DNA from: Nonlabens sp. MB-3u-79
GTDB taxonomy: Bacteria; Bacteroidota; Bacteroidia; Flavobacteriales; Flavobacteriaceae
Length of the DNA: 64,000 nucleotides
Direction of reading: 5' to 3'
Assembly: GCF_002831625.1 (NCBI RefSeq)
Contig: NZ_CP025116.1
Span: 124,001 to 188,000 of the forward strand
The notes below the pieces were generated by a model that saw only the letters and a list, made by a program, of their open reading frames with translations, was not told the origin of the DNA and made no database searches. Positions 9,777 to 18,801 of the stretch are shown here, one piece after another. The stretch's first letter is position 1, and the number at the start of each line of letters is the position of its first letter. The position numbers and the translations under genes are program-made.

Positions 9777-9797
9777 GATTATTCTATTTTAAATTAA

Positions 9798-11006
9798 TTA
9801 AATATCCCATTTTCCATGGATTAGGCACGGTGCATGCGAATAGTATGGGTTTCCAACTACATTAATAACTTTTGCTGATCTTATTATATGTAGAATTTCC
9901 CCCTCTTTATTTCTTGCATTTAAATCATGTATAGCTACATGTACGGTATAAGCACCTTTATTTAAATGCAAATTATCTACTTTTAATTTTATAGTTGTTT
10001 TAAGGCAACAATTAATTGATACATTATCATTTGCCGAACTTATTTGAGCTACTGGCTTCTGTTCAACATCAAAAAAAGTAATTCTAACTGAAATTTTCGA
10101 TATGACTGGCTGTACATCAAGTTCTATATTAAAAGATATTGGATCATTAAAATGAATATCAATTTCTTCTTTGCCATCATTATTAATGTCAAAATTTAAT
10201 ATTTTTGCCTTACCGCTTCCTATTTCAGTTTTATCAGTTTTCCCGACAATTTTATAATATCCCTCTATTGCAGGACCAAGATTATCTTTTTCATGAACAC
10301 TGATGCTTCCGCCATTTAATAAAATTAGATCAGTACAAATTCTCGAAATTTGAGGCATCGAATGCGAAACAATAATAACCGCACATTTATTAATTAATTT
10401 TTCCAATACATTGAAGCATTTAGCTCTAAAACCAGCATCCCCAACAGCCAATACCTCGTCAATAATCAGTATATCAGGCTCCATTTGAGCCGCCACCGCA
10501 AATCCTAAGCGTACTTTCATACCAGAGCTGTAGTTGCGAACCGGCATGTCTATAAATTCTCTGATCTCAGCAAAATCAATGATCTCTTCTACTTTAGCAT
10601 CAATCTCTTCTCGTGTAAAACCTAGAACGGCTCCATTGTTATAAATATTTTCTCTACCCGTCATCACTCCATTAAAACCGGCACCCAACTCAATTAACGC
10701 TCCTACTCGACCACGCATGGTGACTTTACCATGGTCGGGATTGATGAGTCCATTTAATATTTTAAGCAAAGTAGATTTACCAGCACCATTGTGCCCTATC
10801 AATCCCAGACATTCCCCTCTTCTTAACTCAAAATTGATGTCTTTTAAGGCCCAAAACTCATCAGACCTTAGATCATCACTGGTATCCTTACCACGTAAGT
10901 TGGCGACCAGGTCATACATCCCATATTTCAAGCTCTTCTTTAAGCTTTTACAAAACTTTTTAGAAAGTCCTTCTACCTTTACGAGTACTTCTTGATTTTC
11001 TTCCAT
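9798..11006 (-). CDS. wzt: Polysaccharide ABC exporter ATPase with C-terminal glycan-binding domain
   Basis: Residues 1-240 are the nucleotide-binding domain. GHNGAGKSTLLK (about 74-85) is Walker A, NYSSGMKVRLGFAVA the signature and ILIIDEVLAVGDAGF Walker B. Residues 250-402 form the extra Wzt-type beta-sandwich domain (FNIELDVQPVISKISVRITF), which in O-antigen exporters recognises the capped non-reducing end. It energises export of the lipid-linked glycan across the inner membrane with the permease 1 nt downstream. Base composition differs within the gene: 10081-10140 has 16 G/C of 60, while 10501-10560 has 25 of 60. This hints that the recognition domain was exchanged with the glycan genes. 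Confidence 0.93.
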   Translation of the reverse strand: MEENQEVLVKVEGLSKKFCKSLKKSLKYGMYDLVANLRGKDTSDDLRSDEFWALKDINFELRRGECLGLIGHNGAGKSTLLKILNGLINPDHGKVTMRGRVGALIELGAGFNGVMTGRENIYNNGAVLGFTREEIDAKVEEIIDFAEIREFIDMPVRNYSSGMKVRLGFAVAAQMEPDILIIDEVLAVGDAGFRAKCFNVLEKLINKCAVIIVSHSMPQISRICTDLILLNGGSISVHEKDNLGPAIEGYYKIVGKTDKTEIGSGKAKILNFDINNDGKEEIDIHFNDPISFNIELDVQPVISKISVRITFFDVEQKPVAQISSANDNVSINCCLKTTIKLKVDNLHLNKGAYTVHVAIHDLNARNKEGEILHIIRSAKVINVVGNPYYSHAPCLIHGKWDI

Positions 11007-11007
11007 A

Positions 11008-11853
11008 TTATGCGCTAAAACGTTCTACAATCACAGGAATAGAAACTCTGTATATCAACAATGCCAATAAAAGTAGAGGGATGATAAACAGTGTAATACC
11101 TATAAAATAATTTAAAAAAGATAGTTCCAGCCCCAACAGCACATTGCGGTTGATCAATAAAAGAGGTGTTAATGGGTTCCATTCCATTAAGGTTTTTAAT
11201 ATACCCTCTTTAGGAATCGTATATACCACTGGAGTGACATACATCACAAAACGCAATGCCAAAGCAATAAATTTAGAAACATCATTAAACAACATCCCCA
11301 AAGGAGTGATTAATAAACCTAGGGTCATTCCAGCCATTATTAATATAAAAAAGGTGAGTGGAAAAAACAGCATGTTCCAACTCAAAGAGACACTAAAAAA
11401 AATAAAGAAAAATACGAGTAACAAAATTTTAAAAGAACTGTTGTACAAAAGCTTATAAAAACCAGAAATAATAAGGGCTTCTTTAGGGAAATTGATCTTA
11501 CTCATAATACCCATAGATCCTCTAGTGATCATCATAGGCATATTAATCGCATCAGTCAGCGTCGACCACATCAAGGTGCCCGAAAACACAAATAAGGCAT
11601 AAGGCACTCCTGTATCATCCAAAGCAACGGCTCCAGAATTATTGATAAAGATCCATACTAAAGCGGTACTCAAAGGAGTCACAAAGGCCCAAAAAATGCC
11701 CAAAAGAGATTCTCTATATTGAGATTTAATGTCTCTGCTAGCCAACTGCTTTGCGAGAAACCTAGACGTATAGATATCTTTTAAAGAACCTTTAAGAATC
11801 TGGGTGAGGTTTAAGGAATTACCTCTTTGGTATACCTTGGTTTCTAAAGCCAT
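11008..11853 (-). CDS. wzm: Polysaccharide ABC exporter permease
   Basis: The 281-residue ABC-2 type integral membrane protein has about six hydrophobic segments, at roughly residues 52-72, 80-105, 127-155, 160-185, 192-215 and 245-275. ASRDIKSQYRESLLGIFWAFVTPL near residue 40 is the KpsM/Wzm N-terminal hallmark. It forms the channel for the finished glycan, with the ATPase encoded 1 nt downstream. The 156 nt between this gene and the pyruvyl transferase hold no gene. Whether the exported chain is O-antigen, capsule or another surface glycan cannot be decided. Confidence 0.92.
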   Translation of the reverse strand: MALETKVYQRGNSLNLTQILKGSLKDIYTSRFLAKQLASRDIKSQYRESLLGIFWAFVTPLSTALVWIFINNSGAVALDDTGVPYALFVFSGTLMWSTLTDAINMPMMITRGSMGIMSKINFPKEALIISGFYKLLYNSSFKILLLVFFFIFFSVSLSWNMLFFPLTFFILIMAGMTLGLLITPLGMLFNDVSKFIALALRFVMYVTPVVYTIPKEGILKTLMEWNPLTPLLLINRNVLLGLELSFLNYFIGITLFIIPLLLLALLIYRVSIPVIVERFSA

Positions 11854-12009
11854 AATACTGGTGATTTTATCTTTATATAGCTGCTTTCATACATAAAAAA
11901 AGCAACAGAATTGAACTGGTGTTTATACATCATTTTTTAGGGGAACTTTGTATAAAGCTTCCTGCGACTAAATTTAAATAATAGGGTGATAATAAGCTCA
12001 AACACATAA

Positions 12010-12837
12010 TCATAAATCTATAGTTTTAAAAGGACAGACCGCCAGTAAGTCTTTTTGCAGCTGGGCAATATGCGCCGTTTGAGGCAATGAGTTGGTATGT
12101 TTTTTAGCTATAGCAACACCTTCTTCTAAAGAAACTGAGCTATGCATTGGTTCTGGTAAATAGGTGTCTAATCCTACTGATAAAAAATAATCATGGTATT
12201 TCACTCCGTCGCCAAATATACGATCTGAAAATTGAACCTGTATAGCAGGAATAGCATAAGCATGCGCTACAATGATCCCATGTAAAGACGAGGATAAAAT
12301 AGATTCACAAGAAAGGATCTCATTGGTCGTCTTTTCTACATCATTGGTATTGAAATCGATGATCTTTATATGGGAGTGGCCTTGATAGCATTCTTTGACT
12401 TGCTTTAAATCGTTGATATGCGGTATGATGCCTAAAGCATAGCTTTTCTCTATTTGTGGATGGTAGTACAGGGGCAATAAGAGTGCTGGATCTCCATAAA
12501 CTTCTGGACATTCATGACCTAGTTCTAAGAGCCGCTTTCGCGAAAGCGGCCCTCTTACGGCTAGAAAGGTGGCTGCAGCTACCTGCTCCTTTTTATCATT
12601 GATGCCGCTGCCCCATACGATGCAATAGGTATTGATATGAGCGAGCACACTTCCTATGGTCACATAAAGCGGCTGGAAATAATTGAGGACATTAAATTTA
12701 GGCGCTTTTACCCATACTGCTTTTTTACCAGATAGCTGTTCTACCAGGTACTTACCCAATAAATCGCCATAGTTCTCTCGAGGTTTTTTTTGAATAAAAA
12801 TCTCGCTCCACCAGTACAAACGTATTTTTTTACCCAT
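12010..12837 (-). CDS. Polysaccharide pyruvyl transferase family protein
   Basis: This protein of about 275 residues (from the ATG of MGKKIRLYWWSE) belongs to the CsaB/WcaK group that puts pyruvate ketals on sugars, using PEP. RENYGDLLGKYLVEQLSG lies near residue 25, the GDPALLLPLYY core near 125, and ESILSSSLHGIIVAHAYAIP near 190, the last being the conserved SSLHG loop. An in-frame TTG nine codons upstream is possible, but the ATG fits the family's short N-terminus. The palindromic repeat GCTTTCGCGAAAGC lies inside the gene and encodes LSRKR. From here rightwards the base composition looks like the rest of the chromosome. Confidence 0.85.
   Translation of the reverse strand: MGKKIRLYWWSEIFIQKKPRENYGDLLGKYLVEQLSGKKAVWVKAPKFNVLNYFQPLYVTIGSVLAHINTYCIVWGSGINDKKEQVAAATFLAVRGPLSRKRLLELGHECPEVYGDPALLLPLYYHPQIEKSYALGIIPHINDLKQVKECYQGHSHIKIIDFNTNDVEKTTNEILSCESILSSSLHGIIVAHAYAIPAIQVQFSDRIFGDGVKYHDYFLSVGLDTYLPEPMHSSVSLEEGVAIAKKHTNSLPQTAHIAQLQKDLLAVCPFKTIDL
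12531..12550. repeat. Chromosomal palindrome copy 1
   Basis: Core GCTTTCGCGAAAGC with flanks extended to a perfect 20-bp palindrome. It lies inside the pyruvyl transferase gene, read as LSRKR. Confidence 0.95.
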
Positions 12838-13051
12838 TGAACTTATCTCTAAAAACTTTTCCAATAGGATATAATAGGTCCTATTAATTTACAATTTGAT
12901 CTTATAAAGCCATTCTTGTGTATTGACCTCATCATTATTTGTAACTCGAGCATATGCCCACGCTCTACATTTAGGCAAAAGCCTATTACAATCTGTCCAG
13001 CTTCCTTCTTTAAAAGTCAAATCAGGAGCAAGGCTTTACCGCTTTGGGCCC

Positions 13052-15511
13052 TTATTTTAGTGATCCTATTCTTTTGATTAATTTTTTAATTTTCTTTAAA
13101 ATACCGGCTTTTCGCTTCTCGTCTTCATGATAGCCATTCCCATAGGCGCCGTAGCCATAGCCGTAACCATAGCCGTAACCGTATTTACCCCGATCTTTAA
13201 AGTAGTTGAACACAAAACTCAGGTTTTTGATCTCTCCACGTTGGTATTTTTCATTCACCACATCCAGCATTCCTCTTTTGGTATAACCTTGACGTACCAA
13301 ATACAGAGTCGCATCGGCGTATTTAGCTATCTCCAAAGCATCTGCTACCAGACCCAAAGGTGGAGTGTCTAGAATGATGTAATCGTAGTCTTTTTTAAAC
13401 TGTTCAATCATTTTTCCAGCCCGCCTCGACATGATCAATTCGCTCGGATTGGGCGGTACCGGACCCGAAAGCACAATGTCTAAATGTTCCATACTTGTAG
13501 GAAGTACAATATCCTTAAGGCTGCAATCATTCACTAAATAATTAGAGACGCCCAGATCGTTTTTCACTTCAAAATCATCAAATATTTTGGGCTTTCTTAA
13601 ATCCAGTCCGATCAACAAAGTACGTTTCCCACTTAAAGCAAAAACCGTAGCCAAGTTGATGCTGGTAAAGGTTTTCCCCTCTCCACTCACACTACTGGTC
13701 ACCATAATGGTACGCGATCCATCAAGCGACTCTTGATTGTAAATAAAATGCAAACTGGAACGTATGCCTCTAAAGGATTCGGCAATAGTGGACTTGGGCT
13801 TGTCTTTTACAATAAGGTTGGTAGGATGGTTCGTTTGACCCACCACCCCTATGGTGGGTATGGGAGATAATTTTTCTATATCCTTGGGAGAGTGAATAAA
13901 ATTATCCAGAATAGTCAGTACAAATGCCAGTGCGATAGGAATGGCCAAAGCTACGAGCATAGCAATTAAGTAATTGATATTGGAATCGCGTCGGGTACCA
14001 CCAACACCAGTATCTTTAGCTTCATCAATCACATAAACATCAGACACGTTAGCTGCTTTTACCAATTCTGCTTCTGCCCGTTTGGACATGTACACATTAT
14101 AGGCGTTGTTATCCAGGTCAAACTGCCGCTGTATCCTTAAAAACTCCTGCTCTTCTTTAGGTAATTTTTTAATTTGGGCCTCCACCTCGCTTATCTGAGT
14201 ATACAATAAATTCAATTCTCTATTGAGCAGGCTTTTGGAGCTTTTGATATTTTCATAAATCACCTCCTTGATCGCGTTGATATCCCGATCAATTTCTCTA
14301 AAAACAGGGGCGTCTGCACGCATGGCAAACTCTCTTTTTTTACGTTCTTCAGAAAGAGCAATCAATCGCGCCACTGCACCCGAAATACTCCCTTCATCTA
14401 TTCCTACTACCGATGGGGCTTGAATGACGGTGTAATCAGTTTTATTTTTAAGATAGGTCTTTAAATTATCGTAGTAATTTATTTTATTTTGAATGCCGCG
14501 TTCTTGGATTTCAAATTCGGTCAAGCGCTGGTTGAAATCAGAATTTTGAGTCAAAGCATCCAGCAACTGGGACTTGTCTTTAAAATCTTCCAGCTTTTGT
14601 TCTGAGTTTTTTAAGGCTTTTTCCTGTAAGACCAAGGAGCTATCGATGTACCTGATCGTACTGACGGCAAACTTGTTTTTACGCTCCAACTCCCCACGCT
14701 CTAGTATGATAGAGCTGCTATTGATGTAATCGATCAATCGTTGTTTATTTCCACCAGTCAAACTTAAAAGCAAAATAGAAGAGCCTTCTGGAGATGGTCT
14801 GATCGCAATGTTTTTATAGCGGTTGACGGTACCCCAATAATTTCCAAAATTAAACAACCACTCTCCACCGGTAGCAATAGTTGCCCCGCGTTTTTCTACC
14901 ACTGCATTTAAAAAGGGCAATTGTATAGAATCTCCAAATTGAAACTGCTGTTTCCAAGTGCCTTGTGGCACCGCTAGGCTTTGGTTTCTTTTTTGTCCAT
15001 AATGATAGCCAGAAGCCTTAGGACTCGGAAACTCAGTGGAAAGCTCAAAGCGTTCTTGATCCAATACTTTGATCCGCATGTACCTACCGTAAAGCTGGGC
15101 TTTACTGGAGTCTGCATATACAAAAAAAGGGGTTTGCTTATAGGCGTCTGTATTGTAATAATCACCTTCTTTAATATAATTGATATAATACTGCAACTCG
15201 TCCACTACTTGCTCTGCATGTGTCCGGGACTTGAATTGTACAATAGCCGTGGTGACTTTATCGGTAGTTCCTCCCCAATTAAAAGTCAGACTGGTATTGC
15301 TGGTAAATAAGGGATTGGAATTGTCCTTGATGCTGATTAAAGAACTGGCGCTGTACACCGTTTGTATGAACTGATTCTTATAATAGGCGTAGCCAAAGGC
15401 GATACCAATACATAAAAGGAACAACCACCAAAAATTAAGCAGTTTTAATACAAACTGTCGGATATCAAATATTCCAGCTAAGGAATTGACTTCTTTTTCT
15501 TCTTCTTCCAT
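13052..15511 (-). CDS. wzc: Exopolysaccharide chain-length regulator and tyrosine autokinase (Wzc-like)
   Basis: The 819-residue protein combines a Wzz-type N-terminus (membrane helix about 29-47, long periplasmic coiled coil about 280-480, GNVR region, second helix about 510-530) with a cytoplasmic BY-kinase domain. MVTSSVSGEGKTFTSINLA near residue 605 is Walker A, LLIGLDLRKPK is Walker A' and YDYIILDTPPLGLV is Walker B. The C-terminal tail has six GY repeats in KYGYGYGYGYGYGAYGNGY, the tyrosine cluster whose autophosphorylation controls polymer length. It is separated from wza by 1 nt. Its presence beside an ABC exporter means the locus mixes Wzy-type and ABC-type export parts. Confidence 0.93.
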   Translation of the reverse strand: MEEEEKEVNSLAGIFDIRQFVLKLLNFWWLFLLCIGIAFGYAYYKNQFIQTVYSASSLISIKDNSNPLFTSNTSLTFNWGGTTDKVTTAIVQFKSRTHAEQVVDELQYYINYIKEGDYYNTDAYKQTPFFVYADSSKAQLYGRYMRIKVLDQERFELSTEFPSPKASGYHYGQKRNQSLAVPQGTWKQQFQFGDSIQLPFLNAVVEKRGATIATGGEWLFNFGNYWGTVNRYKNIAIRPSPEGSSILLLSLTGGNKQRLIDYINSSSIILERGELERKNKFAVSTIRYIDSSLVLQEKALKNSEQKLEDFKDKSQLLDALTQNSDFNQRLTEFEIQERGIQNKINYYDNLKTYLKNKTDYTVIQAPSVVGIDEGSISGAVARLIALSEERKKREFAMRADAPVFREIDRDINAIKEVIYENIKSSKSLLNRELNLLYTQISEVEAQIKKLPKEEQEFLRIQRQFDLDNNAYNVYMSKRAEAELVKAANVSDVYVIDEAKDTGVGGTRRDSNINYLIAMLVALAIPIALAFVLTILDNFIHSPKDIEKLSPIPTIGVVGQTNHPTNLIVKDKPKSTIAESFRGIRSSLHFIYNQESLDGSRTIMVTSSVSGEGKTFTSINLATVFALSGKRTLLIGLDLRKPKIFDDFEVKNDLGVSNYLVNDCSLKDIVLPTSMEHLDIVLSGPVPPNPSELIMSRRAGKMIEQFKKDYDYIILDTPPLGLVADALEIAKYADATLYLVRQGYTKRGMLDVVNEKYQRGEIKNLSFVFNYFKDRGKYGYGYGYGYGYGAYGNGYHEDEKRKAGILKKIKKLIKRIGSLK

Positions 15512-15512
15512 T

Positions 15513-16307
15513 TTATAAACGTGTAAAGAATAATAATGTGGTGACTAATGTGGTAAATACCGATATGACAGTCGTAAAGGAAGCCAAGCCGGTGGTCCCT
15601 GTCCCCAAAGCTTTTTGTGGCAATGGACTTACGACGATCATGTCATTGGGTTGTATGTAATAATAAGGCGAGTAAACCACGTCTATAGTGGTCAAATCCA
15701 GTTCATGGGTACGCACACCATCTGGGTACTGCCGTACTATTTTAACAGCCGTTAAATCCCCAGTAATCGGCACGCCGCCACCGTCTGCGATAGCCTCTAC
15801 AATGCTTACTTGGTCTCTATAAATAGTTTTTTGTCCGGTACCCCCTACTTCTCCTACCATGGTATATCGCAGTCCATCTAGTTTTACGGTAACAAATAGG
15901 TTGGCATTTTCTTTAAAATACTCCTTGACCAGCCTTTTTTCTATCAATTCTCGCAGTTCTTCTACCGTCATTCCTAAAGCTTTTATTTTGCCTAATTGAG
16001 GTATGCGTATGTCTCCATGTTGGTCTAAGGAATATCCTGTAAAGTAGAGCCCTCCAGCTTGTCCACCACCACCTTCACCTGCTATATTAAACATCTGGAC
16101 CAAGTCTGGATCTAAAGGTGCTTTTATTTGAATAGAAAGCACGTCATTGATTTGCAATCGATAAGGTGGTTGCATCTTTCTGATGGTGATTAAGGAATCA
16201 TTTAAAGTAGTTTTGGACTCCTGTAAATAAGTGATTTTACGAGTAGGTACACAGGAACTAGCAAGCAACAATAAAAAAATTACGAACAGGCCTAACAGCT
16301 TTCTCAT
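15513..16307 (-). CDS. wza: Outer-membrane polysaccharide export lipoprotein (Wza-like)
   Basis: The 264-residue protein has a lipoprotein signal, LLGLFVIFLLLLASSCVPTR, with the acylated cysteine at residue 19. The Poly_export domain follows (PYRLQINDVLSIQIKAP near 49), then SLBB-like segments (GEVGGTGQKTIYRDQVSIVEA near 152). The last 30 residues (TTVISVFTTLVTTLLFFTRL) could be the outer-membrane spanning helix. It is the first gene of the wza-wzc pair. A TAATTTGC box about 41 nt before its ATG is a candidate promoter element. Confidence 0.92.
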   Translation of the reverse strand: MRKLLGLFVIFLLLLASSCVPTRKITYLQESKTTLNDSLITIRKMQPPYRLQINDVLSIQIKAPLDPDLVQMFNIAGEGGGGQAGGLYFTGYSLDQHGDIRIPQLGKIKALGMTVEELRELIEKRLVKEYFKENANLFVTVKLDGLRYTMVGEVGGTGQKTIYRDQVSIVEAIADGGGVPITGDLTAVKIVRQYPDGVRTHELDLTTIDVVYSPYYYIQPNDMIVVSPLPQKALGTGTTGLASFTTVISVFTTLVTTLLFFTRL

Positions 16308-16627
16308 GTATTAAAAATAAAATAAGCTGCAATATAGAATTATTGCCGCAAATTACAGGCATGCTTTGAATTGAAAAGTAAAAAATTAATCAGCAAAGAA
16401 GTAGGGTTTCATTTTCCACTTCTTATAGGCATAGAGTGACCAACAAAACGAGAGGAATTTATGAAGAGGCAACCTGGGCTATGATTCCCTGTACTGAGTC
16501 TATCGAAATGCAGAATTAAAAGAAGACAACACTAGAAATCCAATTCCAAGAAAATCGAATTTTATATTCAAAAAATCACATCCTTCAAAACACAACGATT
16601 CAAAAACTCAGTAACTAAAAGCCTTAC
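16308..16627. other. Intergenic stretch between cysN and wza
   Basis: These 320 nt hold no convincing gene. The right side of wza carries a candidate promoter (see 16348-16355). The segment near 16490-16515 (CTGTACTGAGTCTATCGAAA) resembles a short dispersed motif often seen between Bacteroidota genes, but only one copy is seen here. No clear terminator for cysN was found. Confidence 0.5.
16348..16355 (-). promoter_or_regulatory. Candidate -7 box for wza-wzc
   Basis: On the minus strand the sequence reads TAATTTGC, matching the Bacteroidota -7 consensus TAnnTTTG, 41 nt before the wza start codon. No good TTTG element is found 19 nt upstream, so support is partial. Confidence 0.4.
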
Positions 16628-17884
16628 CTAAACGATCATCCCCGCAGCTACGGTTTCATGGGTTTGCTCATCGACGAGAATCACACTTCCTGTCATTCTA
16701 TTTTCTCTATACGGGTCTATCATCAGCACCTTACTGGTTTTAAGAGTCACCCGTCCTATCTCATTCATTTGAAATTCCTCTGGGGTATCCATACGTTTGA
16801 GGCTTTTAATATCAATTTTATAGACCTTCTCCTTGATCATACAAACCTGTTCGTTGTTGGAGTGCATGATTTTATACTTTTTACGTGGCATGGATGGTTG
16901 ATCATTTAACCAGCACATCATGATATCAAATTCTTGTGACAGCTCCGGCACATTATTAGAACGCACCAGCATGTCTCCTCTTGCTACATCAATATCGTCT
17001 GCCAAAGTGATCGCCACAGACATAGGGGCAAAAGCTTCTTCTACTTCTTGATCCCCCAAGTGAATGCTGGCTACTTTTGAAGTAAAGCCAGAAGGGAGTG
17101 CGGTGATCTGGTCCCCTTTTCTAACCACACCACTGCTCAAGCGGCCGGCATAACCTCGGTAATCTTCAAATCCTTTTAATTGTGGTCGGATCACTGTTTG
17201 TACTGGGAAGCGAAAATCCAATTTATTTAAATCACTACTAATATGTAAAGTTTCTAGCGTGTACAACAAGGGTGCTCCTTGGAACCATTTCATGTTTTCA
17301 GAGCGGTGGACCACATTATCCCCATCTAACGCACTCATAGGAATAAACGTAATATCTCTGGTCAACATTTTTGAAGCGAATTCTTCAAAATCTCTTATGA
17401 TTTGGTTGTACACCTGCTCGTCATAATCTACCAAATCCATTTTATTCACACATACAATAATATGAGGGATGTTTAATAAACTAGCGATAAAAGCATGTCT
17501 TCTGGTTTGCTCGATCACTCCGTGTCGGGCATCTATAAGAATCAAGGCTACATTTGCCGTAGAAGCTCCAGTCACCATATTCCTGGTGTACTGAATATGC
17601 CCAGGAGTATCAGCTATGATAAACTTTCTTTTAGGAGTGGTAAAGTATCGGTAGGCCACATCTATAGTAATGCCTTGTTCTCTTTCGTCTCTCAGTCCAT
17701 CAGTAAACATAGCGAGGTCTATAGATTCCAGCCCTTTTTGCTTGCTGCTGTTTTCTACAGCGTTGATCTGGTCTTGAAAAATAGATTTGGAATCGTACAG
17801 CAGCCTACCTATCAAGGTGCTCTTTCCATCATCTACACTTCCTGCGGTCGTAAATCTTAATAATTGGTTGTTATCTATATTCAT
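16628..17884 (-). CDS. cysN: Sulfate adenylyltransferase subunit 1 (GTPase)
   Basis: The 418-residue CysN activates CysD: GTP hydrolysis drives ATP plus sulfate to APS. GSVDDGKSTLIGRLL near residue 16 is the G1 loop, EREQGITID is G2, IIADTPGHIQY is G3 and CVNKMDLVDYD is G4. Translation-factor-like beta domains follow at residues 225-418. It ends as a plain CysN without a fused APS kinase, which fits the separate cysC two genes upstream. It is the last gene of the cysQ-DUF2061-cysC-cysD-cysN operon, 11 nt after cysD. Confidence 0.96.
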   Translation of the reverse strand: MNIDNNQLLRFTTAGSVDDGKSTLIGRLLYDSKSIFQDQINAVENSSKQKGLESIDLAMFTDGLRDEREQGITIDVAYRYFTTPKRKFIIADTPGHIQYTRNMVTGASTANVALILIDARHGVIEQTRRHAFIASLLNIPHIIVCVNKMDLVDYDEQVYNQIIRDFEEFASKMLTRDITFIPMSALDGDNVVHRSENMKWFQGAPLLYTLETLHISSDLNKLDFRFPVQTVIRPQLKGFEDYRGYAGRLSSGVVRKGDQITALPSGFTSKVASIHLGDQEVEEAFAPMSVAITLADDIDVARGDMLVRSNNVPELSQEFDIMMCWLNDQPSMPRKKYKIMHSNNEQVCMIKEKVYKIDIKSLKRMDTPEEFQMNEIGRVTLKTSKVLMIDPYRENRMTGSVILVDEQTHETVAAGMIV

Positions 17885-17895
17885 GGTATGCGCTC

Positions 17896-18801
17896 TTAAA
17901 AATAACCTTGTTTCTTTCTGTCTTCCATCGCGGTCTCTGATCTTTTATCGTCACTGCGGTTCCCTCTTTCGGTTTGCTTTAAAGCAGATACTTCTAGAAT
18001 AATTTTTTCAATAGTATCTGCATCAGACTCCATACCGCCGGTAATCGTGATATCCCCTAAGGTTCTAAATCTTATTTTCTTAGTCACCACTTCGCTAGAG
18101 TTTACCCCAGTTAAATATTCAGAATTTGGGATCCAAGCTTCGTTTAACCAAACCACCTCTCGCTCATGGGCCAAATACAAACTAGGAATAGCAATCTGCT
18201 CTCTTTGAATGTAATTCCAAACATCCATTTCTGTCCAGTTACTGATAGGGAAGGCTCTAAAATGTTCTCCTTGGTAATGATTTCCGTTGAGGATGTTCCA
18301 AAGTTCTGGTCGTTGGTTTTTAGGATCCCACTGACCGAAATCATCTCTATGGGAAAAGAAACGTTCTTTGGCTCTGGCCTTTTCTTCATCTCTTCTCGCA
18401 CCACCTATAGCACAATCCACCCCATGAGCTTCTATAGCATCTAGTAATGTGGTGGTTTGCAACGCGTTTCTAGTGGCATTTTTTCCTTTCTCTTCTTGTA
18501 CGCGACCTGCATCAATAGATTCTTGAACGCTGGCTATGATCATCTCCACATTCTTTTCTTTAGCAACCGCATCTCTAAAAGCGATGGTTTCAGGGAAATT
18601 ATGACCTGTATCAACATGCATCAACTTAAAAGGAATCCGCGCTGGATAAAAAGCTTTTTGTGCCAAATGTGTCAACACAATACTGTCCTTTCCACCGCTG
18701 AATAGGATGACTGGTTTTTCAAATTGTGCCCAGACCTCTCGAATCACATAAATAGCTTCTGACTCTAATTCTTGTAAATAATCTAAGTAAAACTTATTCA
18801 T
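17896..18801 (-). CDS. cysD: Sulfate adenylyltransferase subunit 2
   Basis: The 301-residue CysD carries the PP-loop VILFSGGKDSIVLTHLA near residue 30 that binds ATP. HVDTGHNFPETIAFRD, GGARRDEEKARAKERFFS and the LWNILNGNHYQGEHFRAFPI segment are all typical. It forms APS together with CysN. Its ATG overlaps the TGA of cysC (ATGA), so the two are translationally coupled. Length and motifs match the usual family of about 300 residues. Confidence 0.97.
   Translation of the reverse strand: MNKFYLDYLQELESEAIYVIREVWAQFEKPVILFSGGKDSIVLTHLAQKAFYPARIPFKLMHVDTGHNFPETIAFRDAVAKEKNVEMIIASVQESIDAGRVQEEKGKNATRNALQTTTLLDAIEAHGVDCAIGGARRDEEKARAKERFFSHRDDFGQWDPKNQRPELWNILNGNHYQGEHFRAFPISNWTEMDVWNYIQREQIAIPSLYLAHEREVVWLNEAWIPNSEYLTGVNSSEVVTKKIRFRTLGDITITGGMESDADTIEKIILEVSALKQTERGNRSDDKRSETAMEDRKKQGYF

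Noticed and set aside
17495..17860. 121-residue plus-strand open frame inside cysN
   Set aside because: It is antisense to the conserved G-domain of CysN and has no resemblance to a family.
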